Source: JAXLXE01 sp046328115 (lineage in GTDB: Bacteria; Chloroflexota; UBA6077; JACCZL01). Taken from it: a stretch of 64,000 nt of DNA. This document shows, one piece after another, positions 8,140 through 16,317 of the stretch (positions are counted from its first letter, which is position 1; each line of letters opens with the position of its first letter). The stretch is taken from contig JAXLXE010000001.1 in assembly GCA_046328115.1 (NCBI GenBank), forward strand, positions 2,418,001 through 2,482,000, in the 5' to 3' direction. The notes under the pieces were generated by a model, which was given only the letters and a program-made list of their open reading frames with translations, did not search any database and had not been told where the DNA came from. Both the position numbers and the translations under genes were made by a program.

Positions 8140-9372
8140 ATGCCCGGAACGGACGGCGCGGCCGCCAACAGCGCGGCAAGCGAGCTCTGCGCGCTGGACA
8201 CGGCCGATGCCGCCGTCCAGCGCTTCACCCAGCTAGCGGACACGCTTGACGCGACGGCCGTCATCGGCGCGCTCGGCTGCATCACCAGCAGTGAGGCCGC
8301 CAGGACGCTGGGCTGGCTGGCCGACGCCGCCAGCGACAAGAACCTGCGAAAGGCCGCCAGGCGCGAGCTACATCGCCTGCGATCCGTGGGCATCCAGACG
8401 GCTCCCGCCGCGCCGCCGGCGGCCGCGCCACGGCGCGGTGTCCCCGCATCCACTCTCGTGCGCTCACTGGTCTCGCGCCTGGATGGCGATGGCGCTCGCG
8501 AGATCTGGTTGGTCTGGGAGCGCGTGCTGGGTGGACTGGACCTACTTATGCTGCTCGTGCACGAGCAGCGCGGCGTACGGGACGCCGCGGTGCGGGACAC
8601 CACCCGGCGACGCCTCACCGAGCTGGTTCAGCAGACCGGCGAGCAGCTCGGAGCCGCGTTCGCGGAGGTGCCTGTTGAGTACGGCCTGGCCCTCCTGGCG
8701 GAGGCACTGGCGCGCAACCGCGAATCCGGCCAGGTCGTGCCCGCTCCCTTGCAGGCCCGACGCGACCTTCTGGCGAGTCTGCCAGCCCCGGCCGAGCCGC
8801 TGATCTACCAGCACGTCGCACGCGGGCAGATCATGCTGCGTCCAGACCTCCTGGACCGGGCCGAGACACTGCTGGAGGAGCCAGAACTGGACGGCTGGAT
8901 GTTTGACTGGACCGACGTTCGGCCCACCGCGGAGAAGATCGCGGAGCGCCGACTGACCTCAAACGTCGCGATCAACCCGATCACGCACGAGGAGCTCGAC
9001 AGCCTGCTGGATGACGCCGTCCGCGTGCTCGCCACGACCGACCACCGGAAACGGCTGTCCAGACGCCTGGAGGAGACCGCGCTACTCTTGTGGCTCCGCG
9101 GCGCGGAACGGCAAGCGCGAGTGGCCGTGGCGCTCGCGCAAGAACTGACCGGCATGACGATCACCACGCCACGGACCTCTACGCTCGTCATCCCGGGTGC
9201 GGCCGCGGCGGCGAGCGTGGAGACCACGCGCCCGGCATGGCGATTTCTGCGCCAGATGGTGAACCTGGGCGTGGGCGCCGCCATCGCGTTGATGGAAGAG
9301 GCCGGCGCGCGGGGCGTGGATCCTGATCGCCTGGTGGAGGCTCTGCAGCGGGGAAGCCCCGGCGAGGTCTAA
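8140..9372 (+). CDS. Conserved helical protein of unknown function
   Basis: A 410-residue, Ala/Leu/Arg-rich, mainly helical protein that I do not recognise. It has no signal peptide or membrane segment. The N-terminal 80 residues look like short paired helices (armadillo/HEAT-like), followed by an Ala/Pro linker and a larger helical body. The start is ATG 8140, preceded by GGGAGTGA; an in-frame TTG exists six codons earlier. It follows the acyl-CoA dehydrogenase by 50 bp in the same direction and may be cotranscribed. Its last 4 bases overlap the end of the convergent C39 gene. Confidence 0.55.
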   Translation: MPGTDGAAANSAASELCALDTADAAVQRFTQLADTLDATAVIGALGCITSSEAARTLGWLADAASDKNLRKAARRELHRLRSVGIQTAPAAPPAAAPRRGVPASTLVRSLVSRLDGDGAREIWLVWERVLGGLDLLMLLVHEQRGVRDAAVRDTTRRRLTELVQQTGEQLGAAFAEVPVEYGLALLAEALARNRESGQVVPAPLQARRDLLASLPAPAEPLIYQHVARGQIMLRPDLLDRAETLLEEPELDGWMFDWTDVRPTAEKIAERRLTSNVAINPITHEELDSLLDDAVRVLATTDHRKRLSRRLEETALLLWLRGAERQARVAVALAQELTGMTITTPRTSTLVIPGAAAAASVETTRPAWRFLRQMVNLGVGAAIALMEEAGARGVDPDRLVEALQRGSPGEV

Positions 9373-11135
9373 CGCCGCGTCAGCGCCGCCACGGGACGTG
9401 CGCGGTGGCGGAGCGCCACGATACACAGTCCGAGCAACGCCACGACCGCGACAGCCGCAACGGCCAGTGCCAGCGGTCGGATCGCGGACGAGGCCGGCAC
9501 GACGCCCGCGGTCTGACCGCTCTCAACAGTCTCAGACCGGGCCGCGTCAAGCGTCGAGCGGCGCACTCGAACGATGACCACCTCCGGGTCGGCCGGCGCA
9601 GCCGTGGCCTCAGCCCGCGCCAGTTGCTGCGCGGACTCATCGAACCTGGCCTCGACCACCGGCGCGTCCGGAAGCTCGCTCACGGTACCGCGCTCCAGCA
9701 GGAGCTGCTCCCGCAACCAGCGAGTAGCTGCCCCCGGCAACATGGCCACCGGTGGCTCGGGCCCCGCCAGGGCGGCCTCCATGGACATGCTGTTGGCCAT
9801 GACCTGCGCGGGCAGGTTGGCGAGCGGCCGAAGGCCGTCGCCCACGCCGACGGCCACCGCGTGGTTCGGCACGGACGAGTAGCTCCACGCCCGCTCCAGC
9901 GCCTGCCGGCTGAGCAGGAGGTTGAACCCGTAGTTCGTCGCGAACGCGGAGTCGTTGTAGATCAGGTCATCCCCATCGATACCGGTGATCACAATGTAGT
10001 GGTCCCACTCAGAGAGCGAGGTGCCATTGCCCGGCAGGGTGCGGTATTTCACCAGTGTGATCACCGCATGGCCCGCCCGAACGTGGTCCCGGATGCGGTC
10101 AAACGTCCACTTCCGGTACCCGTCTCCCTCGCGCAGATCAAACGAGCTCAGTCCGGCCTCACGGGCCACCTTTGCCAGCGCGTCCAGGCTGGTCCCATCC
10201 GCGGGGTTGTAGTCACCCGTGAGGTAGTTCACGTAGTCGCGAATCGTCTGTGGCTCCACGTCCAGTCCGAACGCCGCGAAGATCATGGCCAGGGAGGCGG
10301 GTCCGCAATTGACCTTGGCGAAGCCGCTGCCATCGATCTGCGTCTTGAACGGCACGCCCAGCCACAGCGAGCGTTCGCTGATCCAGGCTTGCGCCGGTGT
10401 GGCATGCCGCGCGCTCCCCACCCCCGCGGCCGCGCGTGACGGCGGCGCGCTCGCGGTGTTCCGGGGCGCCTGCACGCCTGCCTGGTCAGCCGGCCGCCAG
10501 TGCGTGCCCAGGCCGGCCAGGATCTGCTCGCCCGTGATGATCACTGACTGGCCGGAGCTGGGCGCGGAGGCGGAAGCCGGCCCAAGGACCGTTTCACCGA
10601 CCGACGTGCCCACGCGAGGGGCAGGCGAAGGCGACGCGGATGCCACGCGACCGGGAGGTGACGAGCCACTCGGCGAGACGTTTGTACGGGATCCGGAGGG
10701 GCCGAGCACGGGCTCCGGTGCTGCGCGTGCCGGCGACGGCGCGGAGGCCGGTGCGGATCCGGGCGTGAGCCCAAAGTTCGCGCCGCCCGCCACTTTCTGC
10801 GCCTCCACGGTCAGCGTGACGGCGGCATCAGTCGTGACTCGATACCCGCCGGGCGCGACCACCGACACCTGATACCGGCCCGGCGGCAGATCGCCAAACG
10901 CGAAGAAACCGTTGCCCGCGGTTCGCCTGGCGTCAGAGCGGGCGCCTGAGATTCGCACCTCGACGTTCGCTACGCCACTGGAGCCTGGCCTGCCGTTGCC
11001 GGTCTGGTCCAGAAACACCACGCCCGTGATGGTACCCGTGGGCTCCGCGCCCAGCGCGACCCCAGCCGGCCCACCGAGGAGTGCGAGTCCGACGAACAGC
11101 GCGACAGCGGCGAGCAGCCGCTGTTGAGTGACCAG
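9369..11135 (-). CDS. Exported C39-type cysteine protease with N-terminal prealbumin-like/SdrD-B domain
   Basis: A secreted protein of about 588 residues. After a signal peptide (LLAAVALFVGLALLGG), residues 40-110 form a carboxypeptidase-regulatory/SdrD-B fold (VVFLDQTGNG, FFAFGDLPPGRYQVSV). A Ser/Pro/Ala linker follows, then a Peptidase_C39-like domain with catalytic Cys in KVNCGPASLAM (about residue 277) and His in WDHYIVITG. A C-terminal hydrophobic helix and basic tail suggest wall or membrane retention. The first ordinary start (GTG 11021) would cut off the signal peptide. The frame upstream has no ATG/GTG/TTG before the stop at 11240-11238, so a CTG at 11135 behind GGGAG is proposed. 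It lies downstream of the histidine kinase gene and is possibly co-regulated. Confidence 0.75.
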   Translation of the reverse strand: MVTQQRLLAAVALFVGLALLGGPAGVALGAEPTGTITGVVFLDQTGNGRPGSSGVANVEVRISGARSDARRTAGNGFFAFGDLPPGRYQVSVVAPGGYRVTTDAAVTLTVEAQKVAGGANFGLTPGSAPASAPSPARAAPEPVLGPSGSRTNVSPSGSSPPGRVASASPSPAPRVGTSVGETVLGPASASAPSSGQSVIITGEQILAGLGTHWRPADQAGVQAPRNTASAPPSRAAAGVGSARHATPAQAWISERSLWLGVPFKTQIDGSGFAKVNCGPASLAMIFAAFGLDVEPQTIRDYVNYLTGDYNPADGTSLDALAKVAREAGLSSFDLREGDGYRKWTFDRIRDHVRAGHAVITLVKYRTLPGNGTSLSEWDHYIVITGIDGDDLIYNDSAFATNYGFNLLLSRQALERAWSYSSVPNHAVAVGVGDGLRPLANLPAQVMANSMSMEAALAGPEPPVAMLPGAATRWLREQLLLERGTVSELPDAPVVEARFDESAQQLARAEATAAPADPEVVIVRVRRSTLDAARSETVESGQTAGVVPASSAIRPLALAVAAVAVVALLGLCIVALRHRARPVAALTRR

Positions 11136-11237
11136 CTTGATCAGGATCTCCCGTTCCAGGCCAAGCTCTGCGCGCTCGGCGTACCGTGTGCTGCCCGCTG
11201 CCCCACCGCGTCGCGGGCGCCCGCACGGGGCCTCCCG

Positions 11238-12734
11238 CTAGCTGATGGGTAGCTGGCGAACGGCCGGCTCTCGCCGGCCGTCTGGGTCCGATACTAACCC
11301 GGGCGTTCTGGAACGGTCAAGCAAAGGCAACCCAATACGAAACGTTGTTCCGTCGAGTTGCGAGCTTGTGACTTCAATGTGTCCGCGATGTGCCTGCGTG
11401 ATCTCCCGCGCGATCGCCAGCCCCAGTCCGCTGCCCCGGCCGGACGATCTGGACTTATCCCCTCGATAGAAGCGATCGAAGATCCTGGGCAGGTCCTGCT
11501 CTGGGATAGGTGGCCCGTCGTTGTGCACGGTGACCACCGCCTCGCGTTCGCGTGGCGACTCCTCGACGCGTACGATGACTCGTCCACCAGCCGGCGAGAA
11601 CTTCACGGCGTTGCCAATCAGATTGTCGAACACACGGTGTATCCGTCGCGGGTCCTGGCGCACGGTTGGATGAACGGAGGCCACGTAGACGAGCTCCACG
11701 CCTCGATCAGTGGCGGCCACCTGGTGCCGATCCACGCTCTGGCCGACAATCGCGGCCAGGTCGCCCGGGGCCAGCTCCAGCGACACGTGCCCTGCCTCGA
11801 TCTGGCTGAGCTCCAGCAGATCCTCCACCATCCGCGCCATGCTGCTCGCCTCGTCGTGCACGATCCTTGCCGCCTGGTTGTAGTCGTCGCGGGTGCTCAG
11901 CGTTCCATCCAGCATCGCTTGTGAGAAGCCCTGGATGGAGGTCAACGGCGTGCGCAGATCGTGCGAGACGTTGGCAACGATGTCCCGCAGCGCCCGATTG
12001 GCTCGCCCCACTTCTCTTGTCATAGCGGTGAACGCGCCGGCCAGGCGGCCAACCTCGTCCTGGCCCAGGTCCGGTAGCTCGTGCTCGAAGTGGCCGGCCG
12101 CCATCCGCTCAGCAGCGCGGGTGAGGTGGCCCAGCCGCCGCGCAATGGAACCGGCCAGCAGCCACGCCAGCCAGATCGCCACGAGCGCAGAGACCAGCCC
12201 GGCCAGCGCCAGGCGGGTGAACATCTCTCGCAGCACGCTGCCGAACGTGGGCGGCTCGGAGGCGAACGCCAGGACAAACGGGCCGGCCCTGCTGATTGCC
12301 GCCTGGCCCGGACCGACCAGCGTGGAGATGAATGCCAGCCGCCTGTTGCGCTGGTCGGGGTCTGCCAGCAGCGCGCGGCGGATTGGGCCGATCCTCTGGG
12401 CGCCTGGGAGATCCACCCGCTGGCCAACGAGCTGGTTCTCCGAATCGAAGATGATGACGCCGCCAGGGTTCATCAGCACCACCCGCACGTCAAGCTCCTC
12501 GGCGCGGCGGGCGAGCAGATCGAAGAGCTCCGCGCGGCTGGCGCCGGCGCTCTCCGACTGCCGCAGCGTGAACGTGACCTGGTTTGCGAGCACGCCGAGG
12601 CGCGTTTGCTCGCGGTCTTCCTGGTAGCCACGCAGGATGAACACCACGCCGCTGCCAACGAGCACCAGCGTCAGCAGGATGACCGCGGCGAACGCCGCGA
12701 TCAGTCTGGCCCGCAGCGACGTGGCCGGATTCAC
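11238..12734 (-). CDS. Sensor histidine kinase
   Basis: Membrane sensor that autophosphorylates on His and phosphorylates the regulator encoded just upstream. The 498-residue order is TM1 (IAAFAAVILLTLVLVGSGVV), a ~150-residue extracytoplasmic sensor, TM2 (LVSALVAIWLAWLLAG), HAMP, a HisKA box NVSHDLRTPLTS near residue 256, and an HATPase domain with NLIGNAVKFSP and GRGSGLGLAIA. GTG 12734 was chosen because it lies one base after the regulator stop (coupled translation) and precedes the first TM; the open frame extends 39 more codons inside the regulator gene. The signal is unknown. Confidence 0.94.
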   Translation of the reverse strand: MNPATSLRARLIAAFAAVILLTLVLVGSGVVFILRGYQEDREQTRLGVLANQVTFTLRQSESAGASRAELFDLLARRAEELDVRVVLMNPGGVIIFDSENQLVGQRVDLPGAQRIGPIRRALLADPDQRNRRLAFISTLVGPGQAAISRAGPFVLAFASEPPTFGSVLREMFTRLALAGLVSALVAIWLAWLLAGSIARRLGHLTRAAERMAAGHFEHELPDLGQDEVGRLAGAFTAMTREVGRANRALRDIVANVSHDLRTPLTSIQGFSQAMLDGTLSTRDDYNQAARIVHDEASSMARMVEDLLELSQIEAGHVSLELAPGDLAAIVGQSVDRHQVAATDRGVELVYVASVHPTVRQDPRRIHRVFDNLIGNAVKFSPAGGRVIVRVEESPREREAVVTVHNDGPPIPEQDLPRIFDRFYRGDKSRSSGRGSGLGLAIAREITQAHRGHIEVTSSQLDGTTFRIGLPLLDRSRTPGLVSDPDGRREPAVRQLPIS

Positions 12735-12735
12735 G

Positions 12736-13455
12736 CTAGCCTCGCTGGCGCGCGCCGGCCGGCTTCGCCGGAAGCTGGTCCGCGGTGACCAGCTTGTAGC
12801 CCACTCCCCAGACGGTCTGGATCCGAGCTTCGCTCCGCGCCAGTTTGTCACGCAGCCACGTCACGTGCACGTCCACCGTCCGTGAGTCACCGTAGAAATC
12901 GTAGCCCCAGGCAAGCTGGAGCAGGCGTTCGCGCTCGAAGACAACTCCGGGGTTGCTCGCCAGCGCGGAGAGGAGCTCGAACTCCTTGGGACGCAGCTCC
13001 AGGAGCTGTTCGCCCACCCGCACCTCGTGCCGGTCAGCGTCGATGGTCAGGTCCGCGAACTGGATGACCCTGGCCGGTTTGTGGCCGGCCTCGAACCGTC
13101 TCAGCACCGCCTTCACCCGCGCCACCAGCTCGCGCGGATTGAACGGCTTGGTGAGATAATCGTCAGCGCCGAGCTCCAGCCCCACGATCTTGTCCACGTC
13201 ATCGCCACGCGCGGTCACCATGATGATCGGGATATCGCTCTCGCGGCGGAGCTGGCGGCACACTTCCAACCCGTCCATCTCCGGCATCATCACGTCCAGC
13301 ACGATCAGGCTGGGCTTGACCAGGCGGGCCTTTTCCAGCGCCTCCTTGCCGTTTGAGGCGGCCTCAACGGTGTAACCCTCGTTGCGCAGATAGACCCGCG
13401 CAAGCTGGACGATGTTCCGCTCGTCGTCCACCACGAGCACCGTGGGCCCCGTCAC
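12736..13455 (-). CDS. OmpR/PhoB-family response regulator
   Basis: Receiver domain (VLVVDDE, phospho-acceptor Asp in LIVLDVMMPEMDG, Lys in YLTKPFNP) followed by a winged-helix DNA-binding domain (LRPKEFELLSALASNPG, VWGVGYKLV). GTG 13455 gives 239 residues, the usual length. It starts two bases after the stop of a 44-residue membrane ORF; an ATG at 13482 in the same frame is an alternative. Order of transcription is small ORF, regulator, kinase, then the C39 protease gene. Confidence 0.93.
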   Translation of the reverse strand: MTGPTVLVVDDERNIVQLARVYLRNEGYTVEAASNGKEALEKARLVKPSLIVLDVMMPEMDGLEVCRQLRRESDIPIIMVTARGDDVDKIVGLELGADDYLTKPFNPRELVARVKAVLRRFEAGHKPARVIQFADLTIDADRHEVRVGEQLLELRPKEFELLSALASNPGVVFERERLLQLAWGYDFYGDSRTVDVHVTWLRDKLARSEARIQTVWGVGYKLVTADQLPAKPAGARQRG

Positions 13456-13456
13456 A

Positions 13457-13591
13457 TCAGCGTCCCCGCAGACCCTCGTCATCAGGATGCCGCTGCCGCG
13501 CAACACGCGCGGCGATCGCCTCACCCCAAACGACCCAGATCAGCAGCATCGCGATAACAAGAATGAGCCCCACGACGATCAGCTTTGCCAT
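13457..13591 (-). CDS. Small single-helix membrane protein (44 aa)
   Basis: A short frame starts at ATG 13591 with a strongly hydrophobic helix (MAKLIVVGLILVIAMLLIWV) and ends in a charged tail (PDDEGLRGR). Its TGA at 13459-13457 is followed by T and then the GTG of the response regulator, as expected for coupled translation. I do not recognise a family. Small membrane proteins next to two-component systems often modulate the kinase; that role is an inference. No strong Shine-Dalgarno is visible. Confidence 0.5.
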   Translation of the reverse strand: MAKLIVVGLILVIAMLLIWVVWGEAIAARVARQRHPDDEGLRGR

Positions 13592-13705
13592 AACACCACG
13601 CGAACCCGTCCAGACGTGGACGGGAGTCCTGAACTCTGTCTGTATCGTAACGCGAACCAGCGCTCCCGGGTTCGATTCACGCCCGCATCGCTCGGTCTGG
13701 GCGCG

Positions 13706-13711
13706 TACAAT
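13706..13711 (+). promoter_or_regulatory. -10 box of the methyltransferase gene
   Basis: TACAAT is followed by 7 nt and the GTG at 13719, which fits a leaderless transcript. The ATG at 13710 lies inside the box and is therefore an unlikely start. Confidence 0.45.
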
Positions 13712-13718
13712 GCGCCCC

Positions 13719-14306
13719 GTGACTCAGTCCCAGGACAACCGTTGGCTCACCACTAAGACGCAGTCCGGCGCCGAGTATGCCCGTCGGTTCGATGATCTGG
13801 CCGCGCAAGGCAAGGATGTCCACGGGGAAGCCAGCCTGATCCAGTCGCTCGAACCACGAACCGTCCTGGACGCTGGCTGCGGCACCGGCCGAGTCGGCAT
13901 CGAGCTGGCGCGGCGCGGGATCGACGTGATGGGGGTGGACATCGATCCAGAGATGCTCGCTGTCGCCCGGGAGCGGGGCCCGCACATCGCCTGGCACCTT
14001 GGGGATCTGGCGACGTTTGACGGCGGCACGCACTTCGACTGCGTGGTGTTGGCTGGCAACGTGATGATCTTCCTGGCACCGGGTAGCGAGGGATTGGTTC
14101 TGGGCAACCTGGCGCGGCAGCTACGGCCGGGCGGACTGCTGGTGGCGGGATTCCAGCTCGGGAAGTCGGTGGACCTGGCTGACTATGACCGCCTGGCCGC
14201 CACGGTGGGACTGGACCTGGCCCATCGCTGGTCCACCTGGGACCGAGCCTCCTGGGAGCCGCAGCACGACTACGCGGTGTCCGTCCACCGACGGTGTGGG
14301 AGCTAG
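13719..14306 (+). CDS. Class I SAM-dependent methyltransferase
   Basis: A 195-residue Rossmann-fold methyltransferase. Motif I is VLDAGCGTGRVGIELARRG (about residue 47), motif II VDIDPEMLAVA, and motif IV FDCVVLAGNVM; LRPGGLLVAGF follows as strand 5. The substrate cannot be inferred from sequence. The start is GTG 13719, placed 7 nt after a TACAAT box; ATG 13710 is three codons earlier in frame. It ends one base before the convergent permease gene. Confidence 0.86.
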   Translation: MTQSQDNRWLTTKTQSGAEYARRFDDLAAQGKDVHGEASLIQSLEPRTVLDAGCGTGRVGIELARRGIDVMGVDIDPEMLAVARERGPHIAWHLGDLATFDGGTHFDCVVLAGNVMIFLAPGSEGLVLGNLARQLRPGGLLVAGFQLGKSVDLADYDRLAATVGLDLAHRWSTWDRASWEPQHDYAVSVHRRCGS

Positions 14307-14307
14307 C

Positions 14308-15576
14308 TCACTCGTACCGCAGCGCCTGGATCGGGTGAAGCCGCGCCGCGCGTGAGGCAGGGTACGCCCCGAAGAACACGCCGATCGCCGCCGATACACC
14401 AAACGCCAGCAAGACGGCCTCGGCGGAGACCACCGTCTGAAGCCCCTGGGCTCCTCCGCCGCCCGCGACAGGAAGCTGCACCCCGCTGATCAGGCGCGAG
14501 ATGCCCACCCCGCTCAGCACGCCGATCAGACCGCCGATGAGGCTGACCAGCACGGACTCCACCAGGAACTGGCTCAGGATGTCCTGGCGCCGTGCTCCAA
14601 CCGCCTTTCGTATGCCGATCTCCCGGGTACGCTCCGTCACGGAGACTAGCATGATATTCATGATCCCGATCCCACCGACCAGCAGCGAGATCCCCGCGAT
14701 GGAGCCCAGCAGCACGGTGAAGGTCTGGGTGATCTGATTGAACGTGGCCAGGAAGTCCTCCTGGCTCTGGATCGTGAAATCGTCCTCTACCACCCGGTGG
14801 CGCTCGCGCAGAAGCGCCGCTACGTCTTGCACCGCCTGCTGCATCAGCTTCTCATCCGCCACTTGCACGTTGATGACGGACACGTTCGCGCCGCCGCGAG
14901 CATTGCGCTGATTGCTCATCCGCGCTTGCATGGTGGTGATGGGCACGAAGACCTGATCGTCCACGTTGCCGAAGCCGGTCCCACCCTTGGACTCCATCAC
15001 CCCGATCACGCGGAAGTTGAACGCCACCCGGTTGTTCACACTCACTCGCACAGACTGACCCACGGGATCCTCTTCAGCAAACAGGGTCCTTGCCACGTTC
15101 GCGCCCAGCACGAGCACCGTCGAGCGTCCGTCCAGATGCTGCCGGCTGATGAACTCGCCCACGGCCACTCGATGGTTGCGCACGCCCTCGTAGCTGGGGG
15201 TCGTGCCGGTGACGCGCGTCTGGACGTTGGTGCCACGCGCCAGGATCTGGGCACCGCCGTTCTGCTCCGGCGCCACGTCCGTCACGGTGGACACCCGCGT
15301 TGCCACCGCCTCTGCATCATCTAGCGTCAACGAGACCGCGCTGCCCTGCGCCCCGCGCACGCCCGACTGCTGGGTGCTCCCCGGCCGAACGAACAGCAAA
15401 TTGGAGCCCAGGCTCTGGATCTGGTTGCGCACCTGAGCCTGCGCGCCCTGGCCAATGGACATCAGGGAGATCACCGCGCACACGCCGATGATGATTCCCA
15501 GCATCGTGAGGAACGTGCGCAGCTTGTTGGCGCCTAGGGCGCTCAGGGCGATCTGCACGCACTGGATGAGGGACAC
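14308..15576 (-). CDS. MacB/FtsX-type ABC transporter permease
   Basis: A 422-residue membrane subunit with the MacB layout: N-terminal TM helix (FLTMLGIIIGVCAVISLMSI), a large extracytoplasmic MacB_PCD domain (about 45-275), then three TM helices of the FtsX domain including the conserved IGIMNIMLVSVTERTREIGIRKAVGA stretch, and the usual C-terminus HPIQALRYE. It is the third gene of an adaptor-ATPase-permease operon. With no outer-membrane channel gene nearby, the system probably exports across a single membrane. Substrate (peptide, lipid or drug) is unknown. Confidence 0.93.
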   Translation of the reverse strand: MSLIQCVQIALSALGANKLRTFLTMLGIIIGVCAVISLMSIGQGAQAQVRNQIQSLGSNLLFVRPGSTQQSGVRGAQGSAVSLTLDDAEAVATRVSTVTDVAPEQNGGAQILARGTNVQTRVTGTTPSYEGVRNHRVAVGEFISRQHLDGRSTVLVLGANVARTLFAEEDPVGQSVRVSVNNRVAFNFRVIGVMESKGGTGFGNVDDQVFVPITTMQARMSNQRNARGGANVSVINVQVADEKLMQQAVQDVAALLRERHRVVEDDFTIQSQEDFLATFNQITQTFTVLLGSIAGISLLVGGIGIMNIMLVSVTERTREIGIRKAVGARRQDILSQFLVESVLVSLIGGLIGVLSGVGISRLISGVQLPVAGGGGAQGLQTVVSAEAVLLAFGVSAAIGVFFGAYPASRAARLHPIQALRYE

Positions 15577-15579
15577 CGG

Positions 15580-16314
15580 CTAGGCTCCAACCAGGGACGG
15601 CTCAGCCGGCGACAGCAGCTCCGCGGCCACCCACTCAGCACCCTCACGACGAACGTCCGAGACAACCAGACCATCGCGGATGGTGATGATCCGCCGGGTG
15701 TGCTCCGCGATGTCCGGCTCGTGGGTCACAAAGATCACGGTGATGCCACGCTCTGCGTTGAGCCGCTCGAAGATACCAATAATGTCCGCGCTGGCCTTGG
15801 AGTCCAGATTGCCCGTGGGCTCGTCAGCCATGATGATGGAAGGGCTCCCCACCAGCGCCCGCGCGATCGCCACGCGTTGCTGCTGACCTCCGGAGAGCTC
15901 TGTGGGCTTGTGAAAGGCGCGGTCCGCGAGTCCAACCGCCTCCAGGGCCTCCATCGCGCGCTCGCGACGCGCCTTCACGCCGGCGTACACGAGCGGCAGC
16001 TCCACTTGATCCACCGCGGACATGCGTGGGAGCAGATTGAAGCTCTGGAACACAAACCCGATCTTGCGGTTGCGAACCAGCGCGAGCTGATCGTCGCTGA
16101 GCTGGCCAACCTCTTCCTCGTCAAGCAGGTACGTCCCGGCGGTGGGTGTGTCCAGGCACCCCAGCATGTTCATCAACGTGGACTTCCCTGACCCGCTGGG
16201 GCCCATGATGGCTACGAACTCGCCATCAGCGATGTCCAGGTCAACCCCTCGCAGCGCAAACACGTCGTGGTCGCCCATCACGTACCGCTTGGTGATTCCG
16301 CGCAGTCGGATCAC
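15580..16314 (-). CDS. ABC transporter ATPase, MacB/LolD type
   Basis: Energises the permease encoded downstream. At 244 residues it has Walker A GPSGSGKST (about residue 38), Q-loop VFQSFNLLPRM, signature LSGGQQQR, Walker B IIMADEPTGNLD and the H-loop FVTHEPD. The SFNLLPRM and ADEPTGNLD wording is typical of the LolD/MacB subfamily. It starts ATG 16314, three bases after the adaptor stop, and ends three bases before the permease start, so the three genes are one operon. Confidence 0.95.
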   Translation of the reverse strand: MIRLRGITKRYVMGDHDVFALRGVDLDIADGEFVAIMGPSGSGKSTLMNMLGCLDTPTAGTYLLDEEEVGQLSDDQLALVRNRKIGFVFQSFNLLPRMSAVDQVELPLVYAGVKARRERAMEALEAVGLADRAFHKPTELSGGQQQRVAIARALVGSPSIIMADEPTGNLDSKASADIIGIFERLNAERGITVIFVTHEPDIAEHTRRIITIRDGLVVSDVRREGAEWVAAELLSPAEPSLVGA

Positions 16315-16317
16315 GGC

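Noticed and set aside
11238..12851. Histidine kinase starting at 12851
   Set aside because: The first 39 codons lie inside the regulator gene and lack family similarity; GTG 12734 directly after the regulator stop is better.
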